This document shows positions 34,799 to 43,200 of a stretch of 64,000 bases of DNA, in pieces. The stretch covers positions 1 to 64,000 of the forward strand of contig NZ_FOXA01000008.1 of assembly GCF_900115595.1 (NCBI RefSeq), in the 5' to 3' direction. The notes beneath the pieces were generated by a model that saw nothing but the letters and a program-made list of their open reading frames with translations, was not told the DNA's origin and did no database searches. A program made the translations under genes and the position numbers. How positions within the stretch are numbered: position 1 is the stretch's first letter; each line of letters starts with the position of its first letter. This DNA is from Tranquillimonas alkanivorans (lineage in GTDB: Bacteria; Pseudomonadota; Alphaproteobacteria; Rhodobacterales; Rhodobacteraceae).

Positions 34799-35980
34799 TC
34801 AGAAATGGTGCGCCGTCAGGATCGGCCCGGTCTTCGGCTCCAGCCCCTGGCACAGCCGGGCGTGTTCCTGGATGGCGAAACGGTCGGTCATGCCGGCGAT
34901 GTAGTCCGACACGATGCGCGCCAGATGCGTCTCGCTGCCCGCGTCCTCCACGTCCTTGCACCACTGCTTGGGCAGCAGGTCGGGCCGCTCCATGTAAAGC
35001 GGGAAGAGCTCGCGCACGACCTGCGTCACCTCCTGCCGCATCTCGACGACCGAGGGTGCGCGATACATGCGGTGGAACAGGAAATGCCGGATCTGCTGCA
35101 GGTCCCGCCACACACGGTCCGAGAACCGCGCCACCGGCACCCCGGCCTCGCGCACCTCCTGGGCCGAGCGCGCGTCGATCTTCTGAAGGCGCGTCTTGGC
35201 CTCGGCGATCACGTCCTCGACCAGGATGCCGAAGAAGCGGCGCAGCGCTTCGTGGCGGCGGCGGTAATAGTTCAGCCCCGGCCACAGCCGGTCGACCTCG
35301 GCGAAGCAGCGGTCGAGCATCGGCAACTCGGCCAGTTCGTCGGTCGAGAACAGCTCGGCCCGCAGCCCGTCGTGCAGGTCGTGGTTGTTGTAGGCGATGT
35401 CGTCCGAGAGCGCCGCCACCTGCGCCTCGGCGCTGGCATGGGTGTGCAGTTCCAGGTCGTGGATCGCGTCGTACTCGGCCAGCGCATAGGGGATGTCGCC
35501 CGTGACCGGCCCGTTGTGCTTGGCGATGCCCTCCAGCGTCTCCCATGTCAGGTTCAGCCCGTCGAAGCCGGCGTAGTGGCGTTCGAGCGAGGTGACGATC
35601 TTGATCGCCTGCGCGTTGTGGTCGAAGCCGCCATAGGGCGCCATCAGGTCCTGCAACGCATCCTCGCCCGTGTGGCCGAAGGGCGGGTGGCCCAGATCGT
35701 GGGCCAGCGCCACGGCCTCGGTCAGCTCCTCGTTCAGACCCAGCACTCCCGCGATCGTCCGCGCGACCTGCGCCACCTCGATCGAGTGGGTCAGGCGCGT
35801 GCGGAAATAATCGCCCTCGTGCTCGACGAAGACCTGCGTCTTGTGCTTCAGTCGCCGGAAGGCCGAAGCGTGGATGATCCTGTCCCGGTCGCGCTGGAAG
35901 CACGAGCGGAACGTGGAAAGCCCCTCGTCATGGAGCCGCCCCCGGCTGTCGGCCGGGTCCGAGGCGTATGGTGCGTGCAT
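34799..35980 (-). CDS. dgt: Deoxyguanosinetriphosphate triphosphohydrolase
   Basis: Dgt converts dGTP to deoxyguanosine and tripolyphosphate. The 393-residue protein begins MHAPYASDPADSRGR and has FQRDRDRIIHASAFRRLKHKTQVF, RTRLTHSIEVAQVARTIA and the HD pair in ALAHDLGHPPFGHTGE, all typical of the dGTPase-like HD family. Start ATG 35980 is used because the upstream part of the open frame runs through the divergent erpA gene. It is divergent from erpA with a 76-base spacer. Confidence 0.95.
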   Translation of the reverse strand: MHAPYASDPADSRGRLHDEGLSTFRSCFQRDRDRIIHASAFRRLKHKTQVFVEHEGDYFRTRLTHSIEVAQVARTIAGVLGLNEELTEAVALAHDLGHPPFGHTGEDALQDLMAPYGGFDHNAQAIKIVTSLERHYAGFDGLNLTWETLEGIAKHNGPVTGDIPYALAEYDAIHDLELHTHASAEAQVAALSDDIAYNNHDLHDGLRAELFSTDELAELPMLDRCFAEVDRLWPGLNYYRRRHEALRRFFGILVEDVIAEAKTRLQKIDARSAQEVREAGVPVARFSDRVWRDLQQIRHFLFHRMYRAPSVVEMRQEVTQVVRELFPLYMERPDLLPKQWCKDVEDAGSETHLARIVSDYIAGMTDRFAIQEHARLCQGLEPKTGPILTAHHF

Positions 35981-36056
35981 GGGCCTGCCTGATCCTTGTC
36001 GCCCTGTCCCGCGGCCCATATATTCCACATCGCCCTGCAACGAAACGTGAAAGCCC

Positions 36057-36386
36057 ATGGACCTGAACCTGCCTCCGAAAGTGACCGACCGGGCGTTCGA
36101 GCGCCTCTCCGAGATCGACGCGGCCGCCCAGGGCCAGGCGCTGCGGGTCGCGGTCGAGGGCGGCGGCTGCTCGGGCTTCCAGTACGAGATCAAGCTCGAC
36201 ACGCCGGACACCGACGACCTGGTGCTGGAAAAGGACGGGCAGAAGGTGCTGGTCGACAGCGTGTCGCTGCCCTTCCTGTCGGGCGCGACCATCGACTTCA
36301 CCGAGGAGCTGATCGGCGCGCGCTTCGTCATCGACAACCCCAACGCCACCTCGTCCTGCGGCTGCGGCACGTCATTCTCGATGTAA
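36057..36386 (+). CDS. erpA: Iron-sulfur cluster insertion protein ErpA
   Basis: ErpA is an A-type carrier that passes Fe-S clusters to target proteins. The 109-residue protein has the three conserved cysteines in GGGCSGFQYEI and the tail SSCGCGTSF, and the whole length is the HesB/IscA fold. The start follows GAAAG. It is a single-gene unit ended by a perfect 10-bp hairpin. Confidence 0.95.
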   Translation: MDLNLPPKVTDRAFERLSEIDAAAQGQALRVAVEGGGCSGFQYEIKLDTPDTDDLVLEKDGQKVLVDSVSLPFLSGATIDFTEELIGARFVIDNPNATSSCGCGTSFSM

Positions 36387-36398
36387 GGTCGTCACGTC

Positions 36399-36425
36399 GC
36401 TGCCCCGGCAATCCGGGGCAGCTTT
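36399..36425 (+). terminator. Hairpin between convergent erpA and esterase genes
   Basis: GCTGCCCCGG (36399-36408) pairs perfectly with CCGGGGCAGC (36413-36422) around a CAAT loop, followed by TTT. It is 12 bases after erpA and 10 before the esterase stop, so it may serve erpA mainly. Confidence 0.75.
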
Positions 36426-36431
36426 GGCGAT

Positions 36432-37100
36432 CTAGCCCTCGAGGCCCAGCCGTTCGCGCATGAAAGCGACCGCCACCGACAGCCCGTCGGGGGCGATGCC
36501 GTGGGCGGTGCCCTTCATCACGTGAGCATAAACGTCGAAGCCCGCGCCCTGGAGCGCCTCGGCGGCCTCGGGCAGCGATTGCGGCGGCACCACGTCGTCC
36601 TGGTCGCCGTGGATCAGCAGCACCGGCGGGGTCGAGACGACCTCGTCCTCAAGCGCCTCGGGGTGGATCATACGGCCCGAGAAGCCGACCACCGCCGCCA
36701 CCGGCTCCGACCGCCGGGGGGCGACGTGCAGGCTCATCATCGTGCCCTGCGAGAAGCCGAACAGCACCAGCCGGTCCGCCGTCACCCCCTCGTCCTCGAG
36801 CACGCCGTCGAGGAACGCGTCGAGATCCGCGACCGAGGCGTTGAAGCTCGTCTCCATCGCCTCCTCGGGCGAGCCGTCGAGCCACGGGATCGGAAACCAC
36901 TGGTATCCCATCGGGTTACCCACGCACCGCTCCGGCGCGTCCGGAGCGATGAACGCGGTGCCCGGCATGTGCGGCGCCAGCGGCTCGGCCAGCCCCAGCA
37001 GGTCGTCCCCGTTCGCGCCGTAGCCGTGGAGGAAGACCACCACCTGCCGCGCCTCGCCCTTCGGCGGCCCCTGCCGCTTCGCGTCCAGTACCCGTGTCAC
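36432..37100 (-). CDS. Phospholipase/carboxylesterase family alpha/beta hydrolase
   Basis: The 222-residue enzyme is a small cytoplasmic esterase of the phospholipase/carboxylesterase family. It shows VVFLHGYGANGDDLL (oxyanion strand), the nucleophile elbow LFGFSQGTMMSL, PVLLIHGDQDDVV (aspartate) and MKGTAHGIAPDG (histidine), giving a complete Ser-Asp-His triad. The start is a GTG at 37100 that overlaps the upstream stop as GTGA; the frame further upstream lies inside the glycosylase gene. Substrate is not predictable. Confidence 0.9.
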   Translation of the reverse strand: MTRVLDAKRQGPPKGEARQVVVFLHGYGANGDDLLGLAEPLAPHMPGTAFIAPDAPERCVGNPMGYQWFPIPWLDGSPEEAMETSFNASVADLDAFLDGVLEDEGVTADRLVLFGFSQGTMMSLHVAPRRSEPVAAVVGFSGRMIHPEALEDEVVSTPPVLLIHGDQDDVVPPQSLPEAAEALQGAGFDVYAHVMKGTAHGIAPDGLSVAVAFMRERLGLEG

Positions 37101-37726
37101 CTGATGCCCTCTCGTTCCTTCGCCACCCGGTAGTAGGCCCAGAGCGCCCGCGCCGCAACGCCCCGCCAAGGCGACCATGCCTCGGCCTGCGCCCGCAGCG
37201 CCCGCTCGGTCGGCCGCGCCGGCAGGTCGAACAAAAGCCGCGCACTTTCCTGCAGCGCCAGGTCGCCGGGCGCGAAGACATCCGCCCGGCCGAGCGAAAA
37301 CATGGCATAGATCTCGGCCGTCCACCGCCCGATGCCCGGCACCTCGACCAGCGTGGCGATCACGTCCTCGTCGGGCACGTCGCGCAGCGCGCGGAAATCG
37401 ACGCGCGCCGCCGCCAGCGCCCGGGCATAGCGGATCTTCTGGCGCGACAGGCCGCAGGCGCGCAGCTCCTCGTCACTTGCCCACAGAACCTTGCGCGGCC
37501 CGGTCAGCCGCGCCGTCTTGAGCCGCCGCCAGATCGCGTCGGCCGCCGCCACGCTGACCTGCTGGCTGACGATGGCGTCGAGCAGCGCCTCGAACCCGTC
37601 CTTGCGCCGCCTCAGCGGCAGCGGGCCCGTCAGCTCGAACGCACGCGCGAAGCGCGGCTCGCGCGCGGCCAGCCACTCTGCCCCCTCGGCCACGCAGTCG
37701 TGCGTCTGGATGATCCGTCCCGTCAC
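37097..37726 (-). CDS. DNA-3-methyladenine glycosylase II (AlkA/HhH-GPD family)
   Basis: The 209-residue protein removes alkylated bases in base excision repair. The HhH-GPD core is visible: ALLDAIVSQQVSVAAADAIWRR, the hairpin LVEVPGIGRWTAEIYAMF and the catalytic-aspartate segment DVFAPGDLALQESAR, ending in ARALWAYYRVA. The start is a GTG (37726) overlapping the cobK stop as GTGA. It sits between cobK and the esterase gene in a chain of overlapping genes, with no functional link to cobalamin. Confidence 0.9.
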   Translation of the reverse strand: MTGRIIQTHDCVAEGAEWLAAREPRFARAFELTGPLPLRRRKDGFEALLDAIVSQQVSVAAADAIWRRLKTARLTGPRKVLWASDEELRACGLSRQKIRYARALAAARVDFRALRDVPDEDVIATLVEVPGIGRWTAEIYAMFSLGRADVFAPGDLALQESARLLFDLPARPTERALRAQAEAWSPWRGVAARALWAYYRVAKEREGIR

Positions 37727-38457
37727 AGCCGCCGCCTGACCCAGGCCAGCGCTTCCGAGACCGTTTCCACCTTCGGCGCCTCGGGCTGAAGCGGCCGCCG
37801 GATCATGGCCACCGGGATGCCGAGGTTGCGCGCGGCATCCAATTTCGACCGGCTCGCCGCGCCGCCCGCGTTTTTGACCACCAGCCAGTCGATCCCCAGC
37901 CGGTGAAACAGCGTCTCCTCGTCCTCGACCGAGAACGGGGGCCGGCCGACGACGTATTCGCCGTTGTCCAGCGGAAACGGTGCCTCCGGCGGGTCGATCT
38001 GGCGCACGTACAGGAAACGCCCCTCGAGGCAGGTGAGCCGCTCGAGCGTCCGCCGCCCTGTCGCGACGAAAACCCGCGCGCCGGAGGGGATGTGGCGCGC
38101 CGCCTCGCACTCCTCGTTCAGGAACACCCAGGCGTCGCCCTCGACCGGCAGCCAGGCCCGGCGCAGGAACTGCATGTAGGGGATGTGCCGGTCCGCGCAG
38201 ACCTCGGCCGTGCGATGGCTGATGCGCGTGGCGAAGGGATGGGTGGCGTCCAGCACCGCACCGATGCCTTCGTGATCCAGGAAGCTCTCGAACCCTTCGC
38301 GTCCGCCGAAGCCGCCGATGCGGGTCGGCACGCCCAGCGACACCGGCGTGCGCGTGGCCCCGGCGAGCGAGGCGATGACGCTCAGTCGCCGCTCGCTCGA
38401 CAGCGCCTCGGCAAGGGTGCGTGCCTCGCCCGTGCCAGCCAGCAACAGAAGTCGCAT
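37723..38457 (-). CDS. cobK: Precorrin-6A reductase
   Basis: CobK/CbiJ reduces precorrin-6A (or its cobalt form) with NADPH in corrin synthesis. The 244-residue protein starts MRLLLLAGTGEARTLAEAL (nucleotide-binding loop) and has the conserved DATHPFATRISHRTAEVC, FVATGRRTLERL, DWLVVKNAGGAASRSKLDAA and VAMIRRP segments. ATG 38457 overlaps the cbiD stop by one base (TGATG). Confidence 0.94.
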   Translation of the reverse strand: MRLLLLAGTGEARTLAEALSSERRLSVIASLAGATRTPVSLGVPTRIGGFGGREGFESFLDHEGIGAVLDATHPFATRISHRTAEVCADRHIPYMQFLRRAWLPVEGDAWVFLNEECEAARHIPSGARVFVATGRRTLERLTCLEGRFLYVRQIDPPEAPFPLDNGEYVVGRPPFSVEDEETLFHRLGIDWLVVKNAGGAASRSKLDAARNLGIPVAMIRRPLQPEAPKVETVSEALAWVRRRL

Positions 38458-39503
38458 CAGCTCGCCTGCGCGAGCACCCTGCCCGCGCGGTCGCACACCA
38501 CGACATCCACGGCGATCCCCGTGCCTTTCACCATCGCGTCCAGTTCCCCCAGCGCCTTTTCCGCCACGGCCCGCGCAAGCGGCGGACCGGCAATTTCATG
38601 GGCATTTAGCACTGTGGAGCACGTGGCAAGTTCCGGCCGGCCCACCAGCGCCGCCAACCGGTCGAAATCCACCACCGTCCGCGACGAATGCAGGTCCCGC
38701 GCCCCCTGCGCCAGCTTCGTCACCTTCGCGACGCCCCCGCCGACGGTCAGGCGCGGCACCGGGTGGCGCACCAGGTACTTCACCAGCCCGCCCACGAAAT
38801 CCCCCATGTCGAGCATCGCGTGATCTGGCAGACCGTACAGCGCCTGCACCGCCGCCTCGCTCTGCGCACCGGTGGTTCCGGCGACATGCTCCAGCCCCGC
38901 CGCCCGCGCCACGTCGATCCCGCGGTGGATCGAGGCGATCCAGGCCGCGCAACTGAACGGCCGCACCACGCCGGTCGTCCCGAGGATCGACAAGCCGCCC
39001 GCGATTCCCAGCCGCGGGTTCCAGGTCTTGCGCGCGATCTCGTCCCCGCCGGGGATGCTGACGGTGATCTCGATGTCCGGTCGTGCGCCGTACTCCGCCG
39101 CCAGCGCCTCGACCTCCGCCGTCATCATCCGGCGCGGCACGGGGTTGATCGCCGCCTCCCCCGGCGGGATCGGCAGGCCCGGCTTCGTCACGGTGCCCAC
39201 GCCCGCCCCGGCGCGGAACACCACGCCGCCGGGGGACGACGTCACCCGCGCCACGATCAGCGCCCCATGGGTCACGTCGGGGTCGTCGCCCGCGTCCTTG
39301 ACGATGCCCGCCTCGGCCCAGCCCTCCCCCGCGTCCCGGTGCGCCAGGTCGAACACCGGCACCTCGCCCTTGGGCAGCACGATCGACACCGTCTCCGGGA
39401 ACGCGCCGCCCCACAGCCGCGTCAGCGCCGCCTTCACGGCGGCGGTGGCGCAGGCGCCCGTGGTCCAGCCGCGGCGCAATTCTCGGGGCGGGGTGCGTGT
39501 CAT
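38457..39503 (-). CDS. cbiD: Cobalt-precorrin-5B C(1)-methyltransferase CbiD
   Basis: CbiD acts in ring-contraction chemistry, with methylation at C1 and loss of the extruded fragment. The 348-residue protein has the family start RRGWTTGACATAAVKAAL, DPDVTHGALIVARV, the NPVPRRMM segment and SILGTTGVVRPFS. CbiD belongs to the anaerobic-type pathway yet sits beside cobK; organisms lacking CobF often use it. It is transcribed with cobK and divergent from cobA across 99 bases. Confidence 0.94.
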   Translation of the reverse strand: MTRTPPRELRRGWTTGACATAAVKAALTRLWGGAFPETVSIVLPKGEVPVFDLAHRDAGEGWAEAGIVKDAGDDPDVTHGALIVARVTSSPGGVVFRAGAGVGTVTKPGLPIPPGEAAINPVPRRMMTAEVEALAAEYGARPDIEITVSIPGGDEIARKTWNPRLGIAGGLSILGTTGVVRPFSCAAWIASIHRGIDVARAAGLEHVAGTTGAQSEAAVQALYGLPDHAMLDMGDFVGGLVKYLVRHPVPRLTVGGGVAKVTKLAQGARDLHSSRTVVDFDRLAALVGRPELATCSTVLNAHEIAGPPLARAVAEKALGELDAMVKGTGIAVDVVVCDRAGRVLAQAS

Positions 39504-39602
39504 CGGCGGCGACTATAGGCGCGCGCAACGGTGCCGCCAATCCGGCGCGCGGCGTCGCATCGGGGCCTTCCCGCCGCGCCGCGCGCCCGCCATAAGGGGC
39601 AC

Positions 39603-40454
39603 ATGGACGACTCGTTTCCCCTCCCCTCCGGCGATTGGCCCGAACTGAAGCCCGGCTGGGTCTGGCTCTGCGGCGCGGGCCCGGGCGATCCGGGCCTGCT
39701 GACGCTGCACGCCCTGAACGCGCTGCGCCAGGCCGACGTCATCGTCTACGACGCGCTGGTGGAACCGGCCATCCTCGACTGGGCCCCGCAGGCCGAGACC
39801 ATCTATGCCGGCAAGCGCGGCGGCAAGCCTTCGGCCAAGCAGCGTGATATCTCGCTGCGCCTCGTCGACCTGGCCCGCGCCGGTCGCCGCGTCTTGCGGC
39901 TCAAGGGCGGCGACCCGTTCGTCTTCGGCCGCGGCGGGGAAGAGGCGCAGACCCTCGTCCAGCACGACGTTCCCATCCGCATCATCCCCGGCATCTCCGC
40001 CGGGATCGGCGGCCTCGCCTATGCCGGCATCCCGGTCACGCACCGCGACGTGAACCAGTCCGTCACCTTCGTCACCGGCCACGACCAGTCGGGCGAGACG
40101 CCGTCGTCGCTCGACTGGCAAGCCATCTCGAAGGGCAGCCAGGTGATCGTGATCTACATGGGTATGAAGCACATCGCCCAGATCGCGGGCGCGCTTCTGG
40201 CCGCTGGCCGGCCCGCCTCGGAACCCGTCGCCGTCGTCACCACCGCCACGACGCCCGGCCAGCACGTGCTCGAAACCACGCTGGCCACGTGCGAGGCCGA
40301 CATCGCCGCCGCCGCGCTCGAGCCGCCGGCGATCATCTGCGTGGGCCGCTCGGTCCTGATGCGACAGGTGCTCGACTGGCAGGCCCTGGCCCGCGGAGAG
40401 GCCCCGCGCAACACCGATCCGCTCGGCCGTGGCCGCCCCGCCGACATCGCCTGA
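39603..40454 (+). CDS. cobA: Uroporphyrinogen-III C-methyltransferase
   Basis: CobA (SUMT) methylates uroporphyrinogen III at C2 and C7 to give precorrin-2, the branch to cobalamin and siroheme. The 283-residue protein shows VWLCGAGPGDPGLLTLHALNAL, VIVYDALV, the RLKGGDPFVFGRGGEEA signature, PGISAGIGGLAYAGIPVTHRD and VTTATTPGQ. ATG 39603 follows AAGGGG. There is no CysG-type oxidase domain. It is separated from cobB by intergenic repeat copy B. Confidence 0.95.
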   Translation: MDDSFPLPSGDWPELKPGWVWLCGAGPGDPGLLTLHALNALRQADVIVYDALVEPAILDWAPQAETIYAGKRGGKPSAKQRDISLRLVDLARAGRRVLRLKGGDPFVFGRGGEEAQTLVQHDVPIRIIPGISAGIGGLAYAGIPVTHRDVNQSVTFVTGHDQSGETPSSLDWQAISKGSQVIVIYMGMKHIAQIAGALLAAGRPASEPVAVVTTATTPGQHVLETTLATCEADIAAAALEPPAIICVGRSVLMRQVLDWQALARGEAPRNTDPLGRGRPADIA

Positions 40455-40474
40455 CCGCATGCGCACGATCCGTC

Positions 40475-40542
40475 CCATCTTCGGTCCGGAAATATCCCCG
40501 GGGGTGAATGGCCCGCAGGGCCAGAGGGGGCAGGCAGCCCCC
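40475..40542 (-). repeat. Hairpin-rich intergenic repeat, copy B
   Basis: Read on the minus strand this gives the same plan as copy A: GGGGGC/GCCCCC hairpin (40526-40542), GGCCC-TGC-GGGCC hairpin (40510-40522), CCCCCGGGGATATTTCC and GGACCGAAGATGGG. It lies between cobA and cobB. Confidence 0.8.
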
Positions 40543-40604
40543 TCATACGTCAGGCGAATGTGCCCCTCCCGCACCGTAATGTCCGACGATTTCCCACGCG
40601 CCCC

Positions 40605-41873
40605 ATGCCCGGCCTGATCCTCTCCGCTCCCGCCTCCGGCAGCGGCAAGACGACGATCACGCTCGGCCTGCTGCGCGCGCTGACACGGCGCGGTGTCACC
40701 GTGCGCGGCGCGAAGTCCGGCCCCGACTACATCGACCCCGGCTTTCACGAGGCCGCCTGCGGCCGCCCTTGCCTCAACCTCGACGCCTGGGCCATGACCC
40801 CCGCCCGCCTGCGCAGCCTGGCCAGCGGACAGGGCCTGCTGATCGTCGAAGGCGCGATGGGCCTTTACGACGGCGCGCCGCCCGACGGGCGCGGAGCCAC
40901 CGCCGACCTCGCCCGCCAGCTGCGCCTGCCCGTGGCGCTGATCCTCGACGCCAGCCGCATGGCGCAGTCCGCCGCGCCACTGGTCGCCGGATTCGCCGCC
41001 CATGACCGCGACGTCGACGTGGGCGCGGTGATTCTGAACAACGTGGGCTCCGATCGGCACGAGGCGATGCTGCGCCGCGCCCTCGCGCCCCTGCCGATCC
41101 CGGTCATCGGGGCATTGCGCCGGCAACCCGACCTCGCCCATCCGTCGCGCCACCTCGGGCTCGTGCAGGCCGAGGAGCGCGCCGACCTCGACGCCTTCCT
41201 CGACCTTGCCGCCGACGCGATCGAGCGGGCCGTCGACCTCGACGCCCTGCTGGCCCTTGCCGAACCGCTGCCCCCCGCTCCGGAGGCCCCGCGCACACCA
41301 CCCCCGGCGCAGCGCATCGCCGTGGCCCGCGACGCCGCCTTCGCCTTCGCCTATCCGCACCTGATGGACGATTGGCACGCCGCCGGGGCCGAGATCGCGC
41401 CCTTTTCGCCCTTGGCCGACGACCCGGTGCCCGAGGCCGACCTGGTCTACCTTCCCGGCGGTTATCCGGAACTCCATGCAGGCCGCCTCGCCGCCGCGCA
41501 GGCCTTCATCGCATCTCTCAAGACCGCCGCCCAACGTGCTCTGATTTATGGAGAATGTGGCGGCTACATGACCCTCGGCGAGACGCTCACCGACGCGCAG
41601 GGACGCACGCACCGGATGGCCGGGCTGCTCCCGTTGGCCACCAGCTTCGCCGAGCGCAAGCTGCACCTTGGCTACCGCCGCGTCGAGGCCGCCGCCGGTC
41701 CCTTCGCCGGGACATGGGCTGCGCACGAGTTCCACTATGCCACCGTGATCCACGAGAAGGGCCCGCGCCTTTTCGCCGCCACCGACGCCGAGGGCACGCG
41801 CCTGCCGCCGATGGGGCTGATCCGGGGCTCCGTCTCGGGCAGCTTTGCCCATCTCATCGACCGCGTCGAATGA
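40605..41873 (+). CDS. cobB: Cobyrinate/hydrogenobyrinate a,c-diamide synthase
   Basis: CobB amidates the a and c side chains of the corrin ring using glutamine and ATP. The 422-residue protein has the N-terminal P-loop LSAPASGSGKTTITLGLL and KSGPDYIDPGFH, then a C-terminal class I glutaminase domain with LVYLPGGYPELHA and IYGECGGYMTLG (nucleophile Cys). The C-terminal histidine lies in GSVSGSFAHLID. Start ATG 40605 (MPGLILSAPAS) matches the family, with only a weak ribosome binding site. Confidence 0.94.
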   Translation: MPGLILSAPASGSGKTTITLGLLRALTRRGVTVRGAKSGPDYIDPGFHEAACGRPCLNLDAWAMTPARLRSLASGQGLLIVEGAMGLYDGAPPDGRGATADLARQLRLPVALILDASRMAQSAAPLVAGFAAHDRDVDVGAVILNNVGSDRHEAMLRRALAPLPIPVIGALRRQPDLAHPSRHLGLVQAEERADLDAFLDLAADAIERAVDLDALLALAEPLPPAPEAPRTPPPAQRIAVARDAAFAFAYPHLMDDWHAAGAEIAPFSPLADDPVPEADLVYLPGGYPELHAGRLAAAQAFIASLKTAAQRALIYGECGGYMTLGETLTDAQGRTHRMAGLLPLATSFAERKLHLGYRRVEAAAGPFAGTWAAHEFHYATVIHEKGPRLFAATDAEGTRLPPMGLIRGSVSGSFAHLIDRVE

Positions 41874-41912
41874 GGGTTTTCTTCCTCTTTCCGCAGGGAT
41901 AATCGGAACAGC

Positions 41913-43133
41913 ATGACCGATGCGACTTACTCCAGCGGAACGGATGTCCGCGCCCGCCGCAACGTCGCCATCCTGGTGGCGGCGCAGGCCTTCCTCGGCG
42001 CGCAGATGCCGATGATCTTCGTCGTGGGCGGGCTGGCCGGGCAGTCGCTGGCCTCCAACGTCTGCTTCGCGACGCTCCCGATCTCGCTGATCGTCCTGGG
42101 CTCGATGCTCAGCGCGCAGCCGCTGGCGTCCCTCATGCAGCGCTTCGGCCGCCGTGCCGGTTTCTTCACGGGCGCGGCCGGGGGCGCGGCCGGCGCCACG
42201 ATCGGCGCCATTGCGCTGGTAAACGCGAACTTTCCGCTGTTCCTGCTCGGCTCGCTCCTGACCGGCATTTATATGTCGGCGCAGGGCTTCTACCGCTTCG
42301 CCGCCGCCGACACGGCGAGCGAGTCGTTCCGGCCCAAGGCGATTTCCTACGTCATGGCCGGCGGCCTCGTCTCGGCCGTCATCGGCCCGCAACTGGTCAA
42401 GGCCACCTCCGACGCGATGGTGGTGCCGTTCCTGGGCACTTACCTCGCCGTCATCGCCGTCAACGCCGTGGGCGCGCTGCTCTTCCTCGCGCTCGACATC
42501 CCCAAGCCACCGGTCCCGGACGAGGATGCCCCCAAGGGCCGCACCCGGCTTGAACTGCTGAAGACCCCGCGCATCGCCGTCGCGATCATCTGCGCCATGG
42601 TCAGCTACGCCCTGATGAACCTGGTGATGACCTCGACGCCGCTCGCCGTCGTCGGGTGCGGGTTCGAACAGGACACCGCCGCCGACGTGGTCACCGGCCA
42701 CGTGCTCGCCATGTTCGCCCCCTCTTTCTTCACCGGTCACCTGATCGCCCGCTTCGGGGTCGAGAAGATCGTCGCCACGGGTCTGGTCATCCTCGCCGCC
42801 GCGGGCGGCGTGGGCCTGGCCGGGGTCGAGGTCGAGAACTTCTTCCTCGCCCTCGTCCTCCTGGGCCTCGGCTGGAACTTCGGCTTCATCGGCGCGACCA
42901 CCATGCTCGCCGGCGCCCACCGCCCGGAAGAGCGGGGCCGCGTGCAGGGCATGAACGACATGATCGTCTTCGGCTGCGTCACCGTCGCCTCGCTCGCTTC
43001 GGGCGGGCTGATGAACTGCTCGGGCGGGACGGCGCAGGAAGGCTGGACCGCCGTCAACCTCGCCATGGCGCCGTTCCTCGCCCTGGCCGGTGGCGCGCTG
43101 ATCTGGCTGGTGATGCGCCCGAAGGGCGCCTGA
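41913..43133 (+). CDS. MFS transporter
   Basis: The 406-residue inner-membrane protein has twelve hydrophobic segments in two bundles, with the loop motif LMQRFGRRAGFF between helices 2 and 3, equivalent to the MFS motif A. It opens with a cytoplasmic stretch (TYSSGTDVRARRN). A central loop, KPPVPDEDAPKGRTRLELL, separates the halves. The substrate is not evident. It follows cobB by 39 bases, which could suggest a cofactor-related role, but the evidence is only position. Confidence 0.85.
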   Translation: MTDATYSSGTDVRARRNVAILVAAQAFLGAQMPMIFVVGGLAGQSLASNVCFATLPISLIVLGSMLSAQPLASLMQRFGRRAGFFTGAAGGAAGATIGAIALVNANFPLFLLGSLLTGIYMSAQGFYRFAAADTASESFRPKAISYVMAGGLVSAVIGPQLVKATSDAMVVPFLGTYLAVIAVNAVGALLFLALDIPKPPVPDEDAPKGRTRLELLKTPRIAVAIICAMVSYALMNLVMTSTPLAVVGCGFEQDTAADVVTGHVLAMFAPSFFTGHLIARFGVEKIVATGLVILAAAGGVGLAGVEVENFFLALVLLGLGWNFGFIGATTMLAGAHRPEERGRVQGMNDMIVFGCVTVASLASGGLMNCSGGTAQEGWTAVNLAMAPFLALAGGALIWLVMRPKGA

Positions 43134-43200
43134 ACCGCGGGCAACTGCTGGCGCAAATCCCTTCAGAAGGGATTTGACAAAGCTCTTCAGAAGACCTTTG

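Noticed and set aside
39513-42920. Very long minus-strand open frame across cobA and cobB
   Set aside because: It is the antisense shadow of high-GC genes; the plus-strand products are clear conserved enzymes and the long frame has no recognisable domain.
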